In this document: positions 43,766 to 52,327 of the stretch, piece after piece
Position numbering within the stretch: the stretch's first letter is position 1
Layout of the letters: every line of letters starts with the position of its first letter
Source of the DNA: JAWXBT01 sp964523015
GTDB lineage: Bacteria > Bdellovibrionota_C > UBA2361 > J135
Assembly: GCA_964523015.1 (NCBI GenBank)
Contig: CAZFXN010000004.1
Coordinates: forward strand, 1-64,000
Length of the DNA: 64,000 nucleotides
Direction of reading: 5' to 3'
The notes under the pieces: generated by a model
What the model was told of the DNA's origin: nothing
The model's input: the letters and a program-made list of their open reading frames with translations, nothing else
Databases searched by the model: none
Translations under genes and position numbers: made by a program

Positions 43766-44305
43766 TTTCTTTCCAGCCTTACCAGCTTTTCTACGTACCT
43801 TCTCTCCAACAATTCGGATACCTTTACCAAGATACGGCTCAGGAGGTCTGACCTTTCTTATCTTTGAAGCAAAGTTTCCTAATGATTGCTTATCAGCTGA
43901 CTCCAAAATCACAGTTGTATTCTTTTCAACTTTTGCAGTAATTCCGGCAGGTATTGGCATTAATACGTCATGAGAATACCCGACTATTAATTTCAAAGAA
44001 TTATTAGCTACTGTTGCATTGTATCCAACACCTTGAAGCTCTAAACTCCTAGACCAACCTTGAGTTACACCAGTCATCATATTATCAATGATAGCTCTAG
44101 CTGTTCCCCAGTTTGCACTAGTTTGAGTGTCTCCTTTAGCTGTTGTACTCAAAGTAAGAACTTCGCCCTCTACTTTTGCACTAACACCACGTCCAAGTTT
44201 GTACTGAAGCTTTCCCTTCTGGCCTTGAACTGAAATGATGCTACCAGCAACAGTTGCTTGAACACCTTTCGGAACGGTAATCGGTTGTTTGCCAATCCTA
44301 GACAT
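43763..44305 (-). CDS. rplF: 50S ribosomal protein L6
   Basis: Protein near the factor-binding site. 180 residues with MSRIGKQPITVPKGV, two repeated beta domains and the signature PPEPYLGKGIRI. Complete. Confidence 0.96.
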   Translation of the reverse strand: MSRIGKQPITVPKGVQATVAGSIISVQGQKGKLQYKLGRGVSAKVEGEVLTLSTTAKGDTQTSANWGTARAIIDNMMTGVTQGWSRSLELQGVGYNATVANNSLKLIVGYSHDVLMPIPAGITAKVEKNTTVILESADKQSLGNFASKIRKVRPPEPYLGKGIRIVGEKVRRKAGKAGKK

Positions 44306-44338
44306 GGCTATTTATCCTTAAAACTTTAAATACTATTC

Positions 44339-44740
44339 TTAATAAACTTTAGCTAAAAGCTCGCCACCAATTCCTAGTCTTCGAGCATCACGATCCGTCA
44401 TAATACCTTGTGAGGTAGAGACAATAGCGATACCTAAACCGGAAAGTACTCGAGGTAATTTCTTAGTCTGCGCATATACACGACGTCCTGGTGTGCTTAT
44501 TCTGCTGATATTGCGAACAACAGGCTCACCCTCATCATCGTATCTAAGAAAAACTTTGTACTGATCAAACTTAGCACTGGCATCCTTCTCTTTATCGAAT
44601 CCGTCGAGGTATCCTTCCTTTTGTAGAACTGAAAGGATATCTCCAGCTATTCGTGAACCAGGTATGACCACTGTCTTATGGCTAACACTTTGAGCATTTC
44701 TTATTCTTGTTAAAACATCTGCAACTGTATCTGTACTCAT
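44339..44740 (-). CDS. rpsH: 30S ribosomal protein S8
   Basis: 16S rRNA central-domain binder. 133 residues with DTVADVLTRIRNAQSV, RISTPGRRVYAQTKKLPRV and GIAIVSTSQGIMTDRDAR. In many bacteria S8 represses the spc operon by binding near rplE; I cannot confirm that site here. Confidence 0.96.
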   Translation of the reverse strand: MSTDTVADVLTRIRNAQSVSHKTVVIPGSRIAGDILSVLQKEGYLDGFDKEKDASAKFDQYKVFLRYDDEGEPVVRNISRISTPGRRVYAQTKKLPRVLSGLGIAIVSTSQGIMTDRDARRLGIGGELLAKVY

Positions 44741-44763
44741 AATCTTCTCTCTTTCTTTCTAAA

Positions 44764-44949
44764 TTACCAGCTAGCCTTGATAACGCCCGGTATCATTCCT
44801 TGATGAGCAGATTTTCTAAAGCAGAGTCTGCACAACATGAACTTCTTATATACTGCACGAGCACGACCACAATGTTGGCAACGTGTGTATGCACGCACCT
44901 TAAACTTTGGTGTCATTTTCTGCTTTAATACCAAACACTTTTTAGCCAC
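44764..44949 (-). CDS. rpsN: 30S ribosomal protein S14, zinc type
   Basis: 61 residues, the short type Z form, with two CxxC pairs (Cys24/Cys27 and Cys40/Cys43) in YTRCQHCGRARAVYKKF and LCRLCFRKSAHQG. Its size and zinc ligands fit the C+ set with S4 and L36. Confidence 0.96.
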   Translation of the reverse strand: MAKKCLVLKQKMTPKFKVRAYTRCQHCGRARAVYKKFMLCRLCFRKSAHQGMIPGVIKASW

Positions 44950-44969
44950 AGTAAACTCCTAATAAAATT

Positions 44970-45521
44970 TTACGCATTCCCAGGTTTTTTAAATGGGATC
45001 CCAAAATGAGTCAGTAGAGATCTGCTCTGCTGATCATTAGGTGCAGATGTTACAAAAGTTATGTTCATTCCGCGCTCTTTATCTATCTTGTCGATCTCAA
45101 CCTCTGGGAATACAGATTGCTCCTTAAGTCCCATAGTATAATTTCCACGACCATCAAAACCCTTTGTTGGTACGCCCTTAAAGTCTCTAACTCGTGGTAA
45201 TGCTACAGAGATAAATCGATCCAAGAATTCATACATTCGAGCACCACGAAGAGTTACCATACATCCAATCGGTAAACCTTTTCGTAACTTGAAAGAAGCA
45301 ATTGATTTCTTAGCTTTAGTGACCACGGCTTTTTGTCCTGAGATCTGAGTCATCGCATACTCAGCGTACTCTATGACTTTTTGATTAGCCAAAGCTTCGC
45401 CAAGTCCCATATTCAAAACGATACGTGTAATCTTTGGTACCTGCATTGCAGATGAGAAGTTAAACTCCTTCTGTAGTGCTGGTACGATTGTCTCTCTATA
45501 CTGTTTCTCTAATCTTGCCAT
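44970..45521 (-). CDS. rplE: 50S ribosomal protein L5
   Basis: 5S rRNA and P-site tRNA-contacting protein. 183 residues with PKITRIVLNMGLGEA, SFKLRKGLPIGCMVTLRG and DFKGVPTKGFDGRGNYTMG. Complete. Confidence 0.96.
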   Translation of the reverse strand: MARLEKQYRETIVPALQKEFNFSSAMQVPKITRIVLNMGLGEALANQKVIEYAEYAMTQISGQKAVVTKAKKSIASFKLRKGLPIGCMVTLRGARMYEFLDRFISVALPRVRDFKGVPTKGFDGRGNYTMGLKEQSVFPEVEIDKIDKERGMNITFVTSAPNDQQSRSLLTHFGIPFKKPGNA

Positions 45522-45542
45522 AACATTTCCAATCTTGTTCGA

Positions 45543-45935
45543 TTAATCTATTTGAACAAACTCTCCACTCTTAGGATCTGAATATCCACGCACTTTTTTG
45601 CCATCAGCTAACTTTTGAGAAGTCAGAGCAACTGGCTGCTTAATCTTACCAGCGTAATACATAACGTTAGACACATGCACTGGTGACTCCATCGGTGTTT
45701 TACCCCCAAGCTTGTCTGGACCAGCTGGCTTAAGGTGACGAGTCACCATATTAAGCCCTTCGATTATGACCTTATCGAGACCAACAAAACGAACTATCTT
45801 GCCTGTTTTGCCTTTGTTCGCACGCTTTTTACTGTTGCCACCAGCGATAACCATTACCTCATCACCAACTTTGATATCGGTTCTAAGTCTGGTTCTTCCA
45901 GCCTTTGTGATAATTTTCTTTTTAGCAGTTTTCAT
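45543..45935 (-). CDS. rplX: 50S ribosomal protein L24
   Basis: Assembly initiator of the 50S subunit. The KOW motif (KVGDEVMVIAGGNSKKRANK GKTGKIV region) and EGLNMVTRHLKP identify it. 130 residues, about 25 more than usual, with an added basic start (KTAKKKIITKAGRTR). Confidence 0.95.
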   Translation of the reverse strand: MKTAKKKIITKAGRTRLRTDIKVGDEVMVIAGGNSKKRANKGKTGKIVRFVGLDKVIIEGLNMVTRHLKPAGPDKLGGKTPMESPVHVSNVMYYAGKIKQPVALTSQKLADGKKVRGYSDPKSGEFVQID

Positions 45936-45974
45936 AAATCATCTCTTAAAAAACTTTACTTGCAAAAAATATTT

Positions 45975-46343
45975 TTATAGCACCTCTGGAGCAAGTGACA
46001 CGATCTTCATAAATTTCTTACTGCGTAGCTCACGAGCAACTGGTCCAAATATACGTGTTCCAACTGGCTCGTCTTGGGGGTTAATAAGAACTGCACTGTT
46101 TTCATCGAATCTGATAAACGAACCATCACTACGCTTCGTCTCTTTTGAAGTTCTGACGATCACAGCCTTATGCACTGTACCCTTTTTGATCTTCGAATTA
46201 GGTATCGCATCTTTAACTGCAACAACTATGACATCACCTAGTCCAGCATAACGTCGACGTGAACCGCCGATTACCTTTACGCACTGAACTTTGCGAGCAC
46301 CTGAGTTGTCAGCAACTTTTAAAACTGATTTTAACTGTATCAT
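45975..46343 (-). CDS. rplN: 50S ribosomal protein L14
   Basis: Interface protein that contacts L19 and the 30S subunit. 122 residues with the first motif VADNSGARKVQCVKVIGGSR and VRTSKETKRSDGSFIRFDEN. Ordinary length. Confidence 0.97.
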   Translation of the reverse strand: MIQLKSVLKVADNSGARKVQCVKVIGGSRRRYAGLGDVIVVAVKDAIPNSKIKKGTVHKAVIVRTSKETKRSDGSFIRFDENSAVLINPQDEPVGTRIFGPVARELRSKKFMKIVSLAPEVL

Positions 46344-46354
46344 CGTTAGCTCAC

Positions 46355-46660
46355 TTAAATAGTTTGTCCCGTTTCATCAAGAACAGCAGTTCTTAATATT
46401 TCTACAACCTTCCAGCATTTTGTCTTGCTAAGAGGCCTTGTCTCCATAATTTTGACAGAATCACCAATTTTACAACGATTCTCCTCATCATGGGCTACAA
46501 ACTTTTTGGAAAATGAAATATATTTTCCATACCTAGGGTGTTTCTTTTTTCCAGTAACACCAATCACGACTGTCTTGTTCATCTTGTTACTAACAACGAC
46601 ACCTTCTTTGAACTTGGTCTGTCCTCTGGTTGTCTTATTTTCTTCTGTCATACCTATCAC
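46355..46660 (-). CDS. rpsQ: 30S ribosomal protein S17
   Basis: Primary 16S rRNA-binding protein. 101 residues with GVVVSNKMNKTVVIGVTGKK and the C-terminal METRPLSKTKCWKVVEI. About 12 extra N-terminal residues compared with the common 84-90. Confidence 0.95.
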   Translation of the reverse strand: MIGMTEENKTTRGQTKFKEGVVVSNKMNKTVVIGVTGKKKHPRYGKYISFSKKFVAHDEENRCKIGDSVKIMETRPLSKTKCWKVVEILRTAVLDETGQTI

Positions 46661-46684
46661 TTTCTTAATAAATAATTTTTATAA

Positions 46685-46900
46685 CTAAGCTTTCCCTGCT
46701 GCCAATCTCTGCTCTGATAATATTGTACGAATCCTTGCCATCTCTTTACGTAAACGTTGGATCTCATGCGTCTCTTTAAGCTGGCGAGTACTATTTCTAA
46801 AGCGGAGCTTCATCAACTCTTCAGCTGTTTTAGTGGCGCGCTGCTTTAGGTCCTGTGTCGACAATGTCCTTAACTCTTTTGTAAGATTTGTGCTCTTCAT
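46685..46900 (-). CDS. rpmC: 50S ribosomal protein L29
   Basis: Helical hairpin at the tunnel exit, part of the SRP/trigger-factor docking site. 71 residues with ELMKLRFRNSTRQLKETHEI and RKEMARIRTILSEQ. Confidence 0.95.
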   Translation of the reverse strand: MKSTNLTKELRTLSTQDLKQRATKTAEELMKLRFRNSTRQLKETHEIQRLRKEMARIRTILSEQRLAAGKA

Positions 46901-46909
46901 ATATACTCC

Positions 46910-47335
46910 CTAGAGAAGTCCTTCACTTCTTGAAACAATTTGTGTTGTTACTGGTAGTTTAGCCGCAGCTAAACTAAGAGCCTCCTCAGCTAGTTCCTTA
47001 GTAACACCAGTTAATTCAAATAAAATTCGTCCAACTCTTACGTTAGCAACCCACTTATCTGGAGCCCCTTTTCCTTTACCCATTCGAACTTCAGCTGGCT
47101 TTGATGTTAGTGGATGATCTGGGAATATTCTAATCCACATCTTTCCACCCTTTTTCATTCCTCTAGAGATCGCAACACGACTCGCCTCAATTTGGCGATT
47201 TGTAACCCATCCAGCTTGTAATGCACGAAGACCGTAGTCACCAAAGTCAAGCTCTGTGCCACGATTCTCTGTGCCACGAAGTTGACGAAGTCGCTTCATC
47301 TGCTTTCTGTATTTTGTTTTCTTTGGACTCAACAT
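46910..47335 (-). CDS. rplP: 50S ribosomal protein L16
   Basis: Protein of the A-site region. 141 residues with MLSPKKTKYRKQMKRLRQLR, RIFPDHPLTSKPAEVRMGKG and GRILFELTGV. Slightly unusual start (Arg-Leu-Arg-Gln-Leu in place of the common Gly-rich loop), otherwise normal. Confidence 0.96.
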   Translation of the reverse strand: MLSPKKTKYRKQMKRLRQLRGTENRGTELDFGDYGLRALQAGWVTNRQIEASRVAISRGMKKGGKMWIRIFPDHPLTSKPAEVRMGKGKGAPDKWVANVRVGRILFELTGVTKELAEEALSLAAAKLPVTTQIVSRSEGLL

Positions 47336-47384
47336 AATTTAGTTACTCAAAAAAATCGTTAGTATTCCTTGTTCATCTTCCTTA

Positions 47385-48047
47385 TCAAAGCTGCATCATC
47401 TCAACAGGGACTTCCTCTCCTGGTGAGAATATCTCTCCTTTAAATATCCAGACCTTTATTCCAATTATTCCGTAAGTCGTAGCGGCCTCAGATAAAGCGT
47501 AATCAATATCAGCTCTTAATGTGTGGGCTGGAACACGACCCTCACGAAATGTTTCAACACGAGCAATTTCTGCTCCATTCAATCGGCCAGAGATTCTTAT
47601 CTTTATACCCTCTGCTCCCATTCTCATCGAACGAGCCATTGCATCCTTACAAGCTCTTCTGAAATTAATACGACGCTCAAGTTGAAATGCAACGTTCTCT
47701 CCAACCAACTTAGCATCAAGGTCGGGCTTTCTTACTTCAATGATATTTAAACTGACATCTCTCTGAACTAAATTCTTAAGATCTTTTCGAAGATCCTCTA
47801 TGTCTTTACCCTTCTTTCCGATAACTAGACCTGGCTTAGCACTAAAGATGTTAATCTTTACCCTTGCAGCAGCTCGCTCAATTTCAACACGAGCGATACC
47901 AGCAGCTTTTAGCCGATCGACGATATATTTTCTGATCTTAAAATCTTCACCGAGATAACGAGCGAATTCCTTGTTGCCAAACCAACGTGAACGCCATCCC
48001 TCTGTAATTCCAATTCGTAATCCTGTTGGATTAATTTTCTGACCCAT
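47385..48047 (-). CDS. rpsC: 30S ribosomal protein S3
   Basis: mRNA entry-site protein. 220 residues: MGQKINPTGLRIGITEGWRS, the KH domain with GLVIGKKGKDIEDLRKDL, and the C-terminal GRLNGAEIARVETFREGRVP. Complete. Confidence 0.97.
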   Translation of the reverse strand: MGQKINPTGLRIGITEGWRSRWFGNKEFARYLGEDFKIRKYIVDRLKAAGIARVEIERAAARVKINIFSAKPGLVIGKKGKDIEDLRKDLKNLVQRDVSLNIIEVRKPDLDAKLVGENVAFQLERRINFRRACKDAMARSMRMGAEGIKIRISGRLNGAEIARVETFREGRVPAHTLRADIDYALSEAATTYGIIGIKVWIFKGEIFSPGEEVPVEMMQL

Positions 48048-48075
48048 GTATTACCTTCCTACAATCCTGAAAATT

Positions 48076-48591
48076 TTATCGTTGATCCAAACGTACAGTT
48101 AAATGTGCAGAACGCTTCCTTACTGGAGTCGCCCTACCCTGAGCTGCCGGCATATATCTCATCATTGTCGGTCCCTGCTCAACAGAACCACCTGACACCC
48201 ACAATCTATCTACATCAGCTCCCTCTCGCTCCCGTGCATTTGCAATAGCAGAACGCAACAACTTGGAAACAATTGCACAACCCTTACGTGGGTTGAACTG
48301 AAGAATCTGAAGAGCTTGATCTACCTGCTTTCCTCTCACCAAATTAAGAGCTAAGCGGAGTTTACGTGGCGACACTCTTACATGACGCAACGTTGCTTGA
48401 GCCAGATATCCCTGGTTATTCTGCCGTGGGCTCATCTTACGTGGAGGCCGTCTCTTAGATCCCTTCTTGGCATCTTTAGCTACAGCGGAAGCAACCTTTT
48501 TTGCAGCGTTCTTTTTAGCTGACTTAGTTGCTCCTTTTTTAGAAGCTCCTGTTTTTTCTTCGGCCTTATCGGCTGTTTTTTCGTTTTCCAT
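48076..48591 (-). CDS. rplV: 50S ribosomal protein L22 with long basic N-terminus
   Basis: Tunnel-wall protein. The core (about 60-171) has LRHVRVSPRKLRLALNLVRG and the C-terminal PAAQGRATPVRKRSAH. The first 58 residues are Lys/Ala-rich and low in complexity, ending in KRRPPRKMSPRQ. Usual length is about 110, here 171. Confidence 0.95.
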   Translation of the reverse strand: MENEKTADKAEEKTGASKKGATKSAKKNAAKKVASAVAKDAKKGSKRRPPRKMSPRQNNQGYLAQATLRHVRVSPRKLRLALNLVRGKQVDQALQILQFNPRKGCAIVSKLLRSAIANAREREGADVDRLWVSGGSVEQGPTMMRYMPAAQGRATPVRKRSAHLTVRLDQR

Positions 48592-48619
48592 TTTAGCCTC
48601 TACTTAAAATCTTAAAGTT

Positions 48620-48931
48620 CTACTTAGATCCGCCAGATGACGATCCTCCAGGTGCTGGAGCTGCTGCACCTGTACCACGTGCATGTGCAAAGAAAGTTCT
48701 AGTTGGAGCAAACTCTCCTAACTTGTGACCAACCATATTCTCAGTGACGAATACAGGGATAAACTTTTTACCATTATGCACAGCAAAAGTTACACCTATC
48801 ATCTCTGGTAAGATAGTAGATCTACGTGACCAAGTTTTAATTGGTCCTTTATGAGCACCACCCTTTACCCGATCTACCCATTTCATTAGGTGATCATCAA
48901 CAAAGGGTCCTTTTTTAACTGAGCGTGCCAT
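48620..48931 (-). CDS. rpsS: 30S ribosomal protein S19
   Basis: Head protein near the A-site finger. 103 residues with ARSVKKGPFVDDHLMKWVDR, TWSRRSTILPEMIG and VGHKLGEFAPTRTF. An Ala/Pro/Gly/Ser tail of about 15 residues (ending GGSSSGGSK) is added to the normal end. Confidence 0.96.
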   Translation of the reverse strand: MARSVKKGPFVDDHLMKWVDRVKGGAHKGPIKTWSRRSTILPEMIGVTFAVHNGKKFIPVFVTENMVGHKLGEFAPTRTFFAHARGTGAAAPAPGGSSSGGSK

Positions 48932-48965
48932 TCAAGCGTCTCCTTACTTTCAAACTATTACTAAA

Positions 48966-49805
48966 CTAAACACTCTTTTTAGAGCGTCTGCCCTGAACAA
49001 TAAATTTATTGGTTCTCTTATTCTTTCTAGTCTTAAGACCTTTAGCCTTAACACCAGTAGGTGAGCATGGGTGACGACCACCTGAGCTCTTACCTTCACC
49101 ACCACCCATCGGATGATCTACTGGATTCTTCGTAACAGCTCGGTTATGAGGTCTCTTGCCAAGCCAACGATTTCTACCAGCTTTTCCGATAGTCATGTTC
49201 TGGTGATCTGGGTTACTAACCGCACCAATTGTAGCGTAACAATCAACCAGAATTTTTCTTACTTCTCCTGATGGGAGGAGAATCTGAGCATACTCGCCCT
49301 CTTTCGCTCGTAATTGAGCAGAGGTTCCTGCGGATCGGATTAATTGACCTCCGCCACCTTTGTATAACTCTAAGTTATGAATAATTGTACCAGCTGGGAT
49401 ATTTTTTAAAGGTAGAGAATTTCCTGGTTTAATATCGGCTCCCTCTCCAGCAAGAACTGTCTGTCCAACAATTAGTCCTTGTGGTGCCAAGATATATCTC
49501 TTCTCTCCATCAGCGTAATTCAATAAAGCGATTCGAGCTGTACGATTTGGATCATACTCAATCGAAGCAACCTTGGCTGGAATACCGATCTTATCATTCC
49601 TTCTAAAATCTATTATTCGGTACCGTTTTTTATGACCGCCACCAATATTGATATTTGTCTGATGACCTAAATTATTACGACCACCGCTTCTTGACTTGCC
49701 AGCAATAAGAGACTTTTCTGGCTTTTTCTTAGTCAGATTAGAAAAGTCAGCAACGTTATATTCACGTCGTGACGGGGTAATTGGTCTAAAACTCTTAAGG
49801 GCCAT
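48966..49805 (-). CDS. rplB: 50S ribosomal protein L2
   Basis: Peptidyl-transferase-region protein. 279 residues with HKKRYRIIDFRRNDKIGIPA, the C-terminal MNPVDHP-type motif (here KNPVDHPMGGGEGKS) and GRHPCSPTGV. Complete. Confidence 0.97.
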   Translation of the reverse strand: MALKSFRPITPSRREYNVADFSNLTKKKPEKSLIAGKSRSGGRNNLGHQTNINIGGGHKKRYRIIDFRRNDKIGIPAKVASIEYDPNRTARIALLNYADGEKRYILAPQGLIVGQTVLAGEGADIKPGNSLPLKNIPAGTIIHNLELYKGGGGQLIRSAGTSAQLRAKEGEYAQILLPSGEVRKILVDCYATIGAVSNPDHQNMTIGKAGRNRWLGKRPHNRAVTKNPVDHPMGGGEGKSSGGRHPCSPTGVKAKGLKTRKNKRTNKFIVQGRRSKKSV

Positions 49806-49808
49806 ATA

Positions 49809-50186
49809 TTATAATCCTTCCACTACGCTAACTGATTGACCTTCCGCCAATGTTACATAAGCTTTTTTGTAACTTGGCTTCCTTCCTATTCCACGAACTG
49901 TTCTCTTTACCTTTCCAAGCATATTCACAGTGTTTACTGACTTAACTGTAACTCCAAACACTCGCTCAATAGCTTGTTTAATCTCTAGCTTTGTTGTTTT
50001 AACTGCAACTTTAAAAACAATCCGATTACCAGACTGTCCAATCATTGAGGACTTCTCAGTGATAACTGGCTTTATAAGGACAGAGAAATCCTGCACTCCT
50101 GCCATCTTCTTTTGGATCTCTTTAGGCTTAGAAGCTGACTTCTTTACTGCTGTTTTTTTTGCGTCTTTTTTAGCATCCGTTTTCAT
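49809..50186 (-). CDS. rplW: 50S ribosomal protein L23 with Lys-rich N-terminus
   Basis: Tunnel-exit protein and trigger-factor/SRP dock. The core (about 33-125) has LIKPVITEKSSMIGQSGNRI and KKAYVTLAEG. The first 30 residues are Lys/Ala/Asp-rich (KTDAKKDAKKTAVKKSASKP). Spaced 3 bp from rplB. Confidence 0.95.
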   Translation of the reverse strand: MKTDAKKDAKKTAVKKSASKPKEIQKKMAGVQDFSVLIKPVITEKSSMIGQSGNRIVFKVAVKTTKLEIKQAIERVFGVTVKSVNTVNMLGKVKRTVRGIGRKPSYKKAYVTLAEGQSVSVVEGL

Positions 50187-50218
50187 AAATCTTTCCTAAC
50201 AAACTTTTAGCTTCCTAT

Positions 50219-51085
50219 TTAGCTTCGTAAGCAACGTTCCTCAATTCCCTTAAGTGCCTCTTGGTTAATCACAAGATATTTATACTTAAGAAGGTCGTAC
50301 ACGTTAACTCCGGCAACTGGTATCATCTTAATGTTACCAATGTTACTTGTTGCTCTTACTGCTTTCAAAGCAGTCTCTGTAGTTAACTCCGGCATTACAA
50401 TCAAAGCAGAATTTTTATTTATGCCGATATCCTTAAGAGCTTTTGTTACTTCAGAAGTTTTACCGCTCTTAACTTCCAATTTATCAAGAATCACAACCTG
50501 TTCAGCTTTAACTTTCTGAGATAAAGCAGCACATAATGCTTTTCTTTTTACTTCTTTTGGAATTTTAAATTCGTAGCTTCTTGGTGTTGGACCATGTACT
50601 ACAGCACCACCAACCCATAATGGAGAAACGCTACTTCCAGCTCGTGCGCGTCCTGAGCCTTTTTGCTTCATTGGCTTTTTCTTACCACCTTTCATTTCGC
50701 TACGGGTAAGCACGTCATGAGTACCAGCACGTCTCTTGGCTAACTGCCAACGTACAACTTGGTGCACAAGATGCGCGTATGCAGGAGCACCGAACACTTC
50801 TGGATTAAGATCCACAGTACCAGCACTGCCACCCTTCATATCTTTTAGAGCGCACTGCAAGGAACCAGAGAGCTTCTTTGTTTTTNNNNNNNNNNNNNNN
50901 NNNNNNNNNNNNNNNNNNNNNNNNNNNNNNNNNNNNNNNNNNNNNNNNNNNNNNNNNNNNNNNNNNNNNNNNNNNNNNNNNNNNNTTTTTTTCGAACTTT
51001 TTTTCGCAGTTGCTGTCTCTGTTTCTTTCGTTGCCATTTTCCCTGTCATTTCCCCTGCCATTTTCTTTTCCGTTTTCGCTTCCAC
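50219..51085 (-). CDS. rplD: 50S ribosomal protein L4, interrupted by assembly gap
   Basis: Early assembly protein; in enterobacteria it also attenuates the S10 operon. The core from about KTKKLSGS to the end is complete, with HLVHQVVRWQLAKRRAGTHD, KKPMKQKGSGRARAGS and SPLWVGGAVVHGPTPR. The N-terminal extension is rich in Lys, Met, Thr and Ala, starts with GTG at 51085, and is broken by 100 N, so its true length and even the frame across the gap are unknown. Confidence 0.9.
   Translation of the reverse strand: MEAKTEKKMAGEMTGKMATKETETATAKKSSKKXXXXXXXXXXXXXXXXXXXXXXXXXXXXXXXXXXKTKKLSGSLQCALKDMKGGSAGTVDLNPEVFGAPAYAHLVHQVVRWQLAKRRAGTHDVLTRSEMKGGKKKPMKQKGSGRARAGSSVSPLWVGGAVVHGPTPRSYEFKIPKEVKRKALCAALSQKVKAEQVVILDKLEVKSGKTSEVTKALKDIGINKNSALIVMPELTTETALKAVRATSNIGNIKMIPVAGVNVYDLLKYKYLVINQEALKGIEERCLRS
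50886..50985. other. Assembly gap of 100 N inside rplD
   Basis: Exactly 100 N within the Lys-codon-rich 5' part of rplD. The flanks are poly-purine on the coding strand (AAAAAACAAAG side and AAGTTCGAAAAAA side). Confidence 1.
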
Positions 51086-51142
51086 TTTCTTTTCCGCCTC
51101 TACGACGAATCCTTTAAATAATCAAAATTTAAGCTGCTGCAT

Positions 51143-51877
51143 TTACGCCGCTGCCTGTTCAGTTGAATCCGTTGGGGTCACTGGAGCTGCTTTTGGAGCT
51201 GCCTCTGGAGCAACTGTTCCTGTGAAAGTCTTAACCGCCCGACGAACAACAACCATACCACCTTTAGACCCTGGAACTGCGCCCTTTATTAAAAGGACAT
51301 TGTCCGCTGGTCTAACAGCGATGATCTCTAAATTTTGTACAGTTACCTGATCTCCACCATAACGACCTGGCATTTTCTTGTTTTTCATAACTCGTCCAGG
51401 AGTTTTACGGCAACCAATGGCCCCGATATGACGCTCTACTTCATGAGTACCGCGAGATGCTGGTTGTCCTTTTACTTTGAATCTACGAACAACACCTGAG
51501 AAACCGCAACCAATTGAAGTACCAGTTACATCAACATACTGACCTTCAGTAAACAGATCAGCAGCTTTAACTTCTGTACCCAATGTCCAGCCTAGAGTAT
51601 TAATATCACAACGGATCTCTTCGACATGAGTGAACATTCCCTTGCCTGCCTTAGCAAAGTGTCCAGTCTGAGCCTTATTGGTGTTCTGTGACTTGCGTTT
51701 ACCGAAGCCAAACTGAACAGCCGTATAGCCGCCGTTATTGTCACTCTTAAGATCAAGGACAACACAAGGTCCTGTCTCTACAACTGTGACTGGAATACAC
51801 TCGCCCTCTTTATTGAAGACCTGTGACATTCCTATCTTTTTTCCAACCAATCCTTCCGGATATTGTTTCGAAGCCAT
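51143..51877 (-). CDS. rplC: 50S ribosomal protein L3
   Basis: Early assembly protein reaching the peptidyl-transferase centre. 244 residues with GKKIGMSQVFNKEGE and the family signature region FKVKGQPASRGTHEVERH with GRVMKNKKMPGRYGGDQVT. The last 30 residues are an Ala/Pro/Thr tail (APEAAPKAAPVTPT), absent from most L3 proteins. Confidence 0.96.
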   Translation of the reverse strand: MASKQYPEGLVGKKIGMSQVFNKEGECIPVTVVETGPCVVLDLKSDNNGGYTAVQFGFGKRKSQNTNKAQTGHFAKAGKGMFTHVEEIRCDINTLGWTLGTEVKAADLFTEGQYVDVTGTSIGCGFSGVVRRFKVKGQPASRGTHEVERHIGAIGCRKTPGRVMKNKKMPGRYGGDQVTVQNLEIIAVRPADNVLLIKGAVPGSKGGMVVVRRAVKTFTGTVAPEAAPKAAPVTPTDSTEQAAA

Positions 51878-51945
51878 AAATTCTTCCAGTTAATACATTC
51901 TGGCTGATAAATCCTGCCACCTACGGCAACAGAACTATCCCCGCA

Positions 51946-52260
51946 TTATTGCAACTTAATCTCAACATCTATTCCAGTAGACAATTCGAGTTTCCCAAGA
52001 TCATCAATCGTCTGTTGGGTTGGCTCAAGGATGTCCAATAACCGCTTATGAGTTCTAATCTCAAACTGCTCCCGAGATTTTTTATCTACGTGAGGAGAGC
52101 GGTTAACTGTAAATCTCTCAATCCGTGTCGGCAAAGGTAGCGGTCCAGCAACTCGTCCACCAGTTCTACGAACAATCTGAACGATCTCTCCAACAGCAGA
52201 ATCAAGCAGCTTGTGATCGTAGCCCTTAAGCCTTATTCGAATTTTTTGTCCACCTAACAT
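51946..52260 (-). CDS. rpsJ: 30S ribosomal protein S10
   Basis: Head protein, also NusE in antitermination. 104 residues with IRIRLKGYDHKLLDSAVGEI, RTGGRVAGPLPLPTRIERFT and HVDKKSREQFEIRTHKRL. AAGGAA lies 9 nt before the ATG. A hairpin (52281-52315) separates it from tuf. Confidence 0.97.
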   Translation of the reverse strand: MLGGQKIRIRLKGYDHKLLDSAVGEIVQIVRRTGGRVAGPLPLPTRIERFTVNRSPHVDKKSREQFEIRTHKRLLDILEPTQQTIDDLGKLELSTGIDVEIKLQ

Positions 52261-52280
52261 TGGTCAATTCCTTTTTTCTT

Positions 52281-52315
52281 GCTGGAGTAAGTTGCTTAAA
52301 ACAACTCACTCCAGC
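52281..52315 (-). promoter_or_regulatory. Hairpin between tuf and rpsJ
   Basis: GCTGGAGT and ACTCCAGC arms with a second inner stem (AGTTG/CAACT) around a 7-nt loop. On the minus strand it is followed by AAGAAAAAAGG, not a T-run, so it is not an intrinsic terminator. RNA processing, attenuation of the S10 operon or transcript stabilisation are possible. Confidence 0.55.
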
Positions 52316-52327
52316 TCTTACAGTTTC

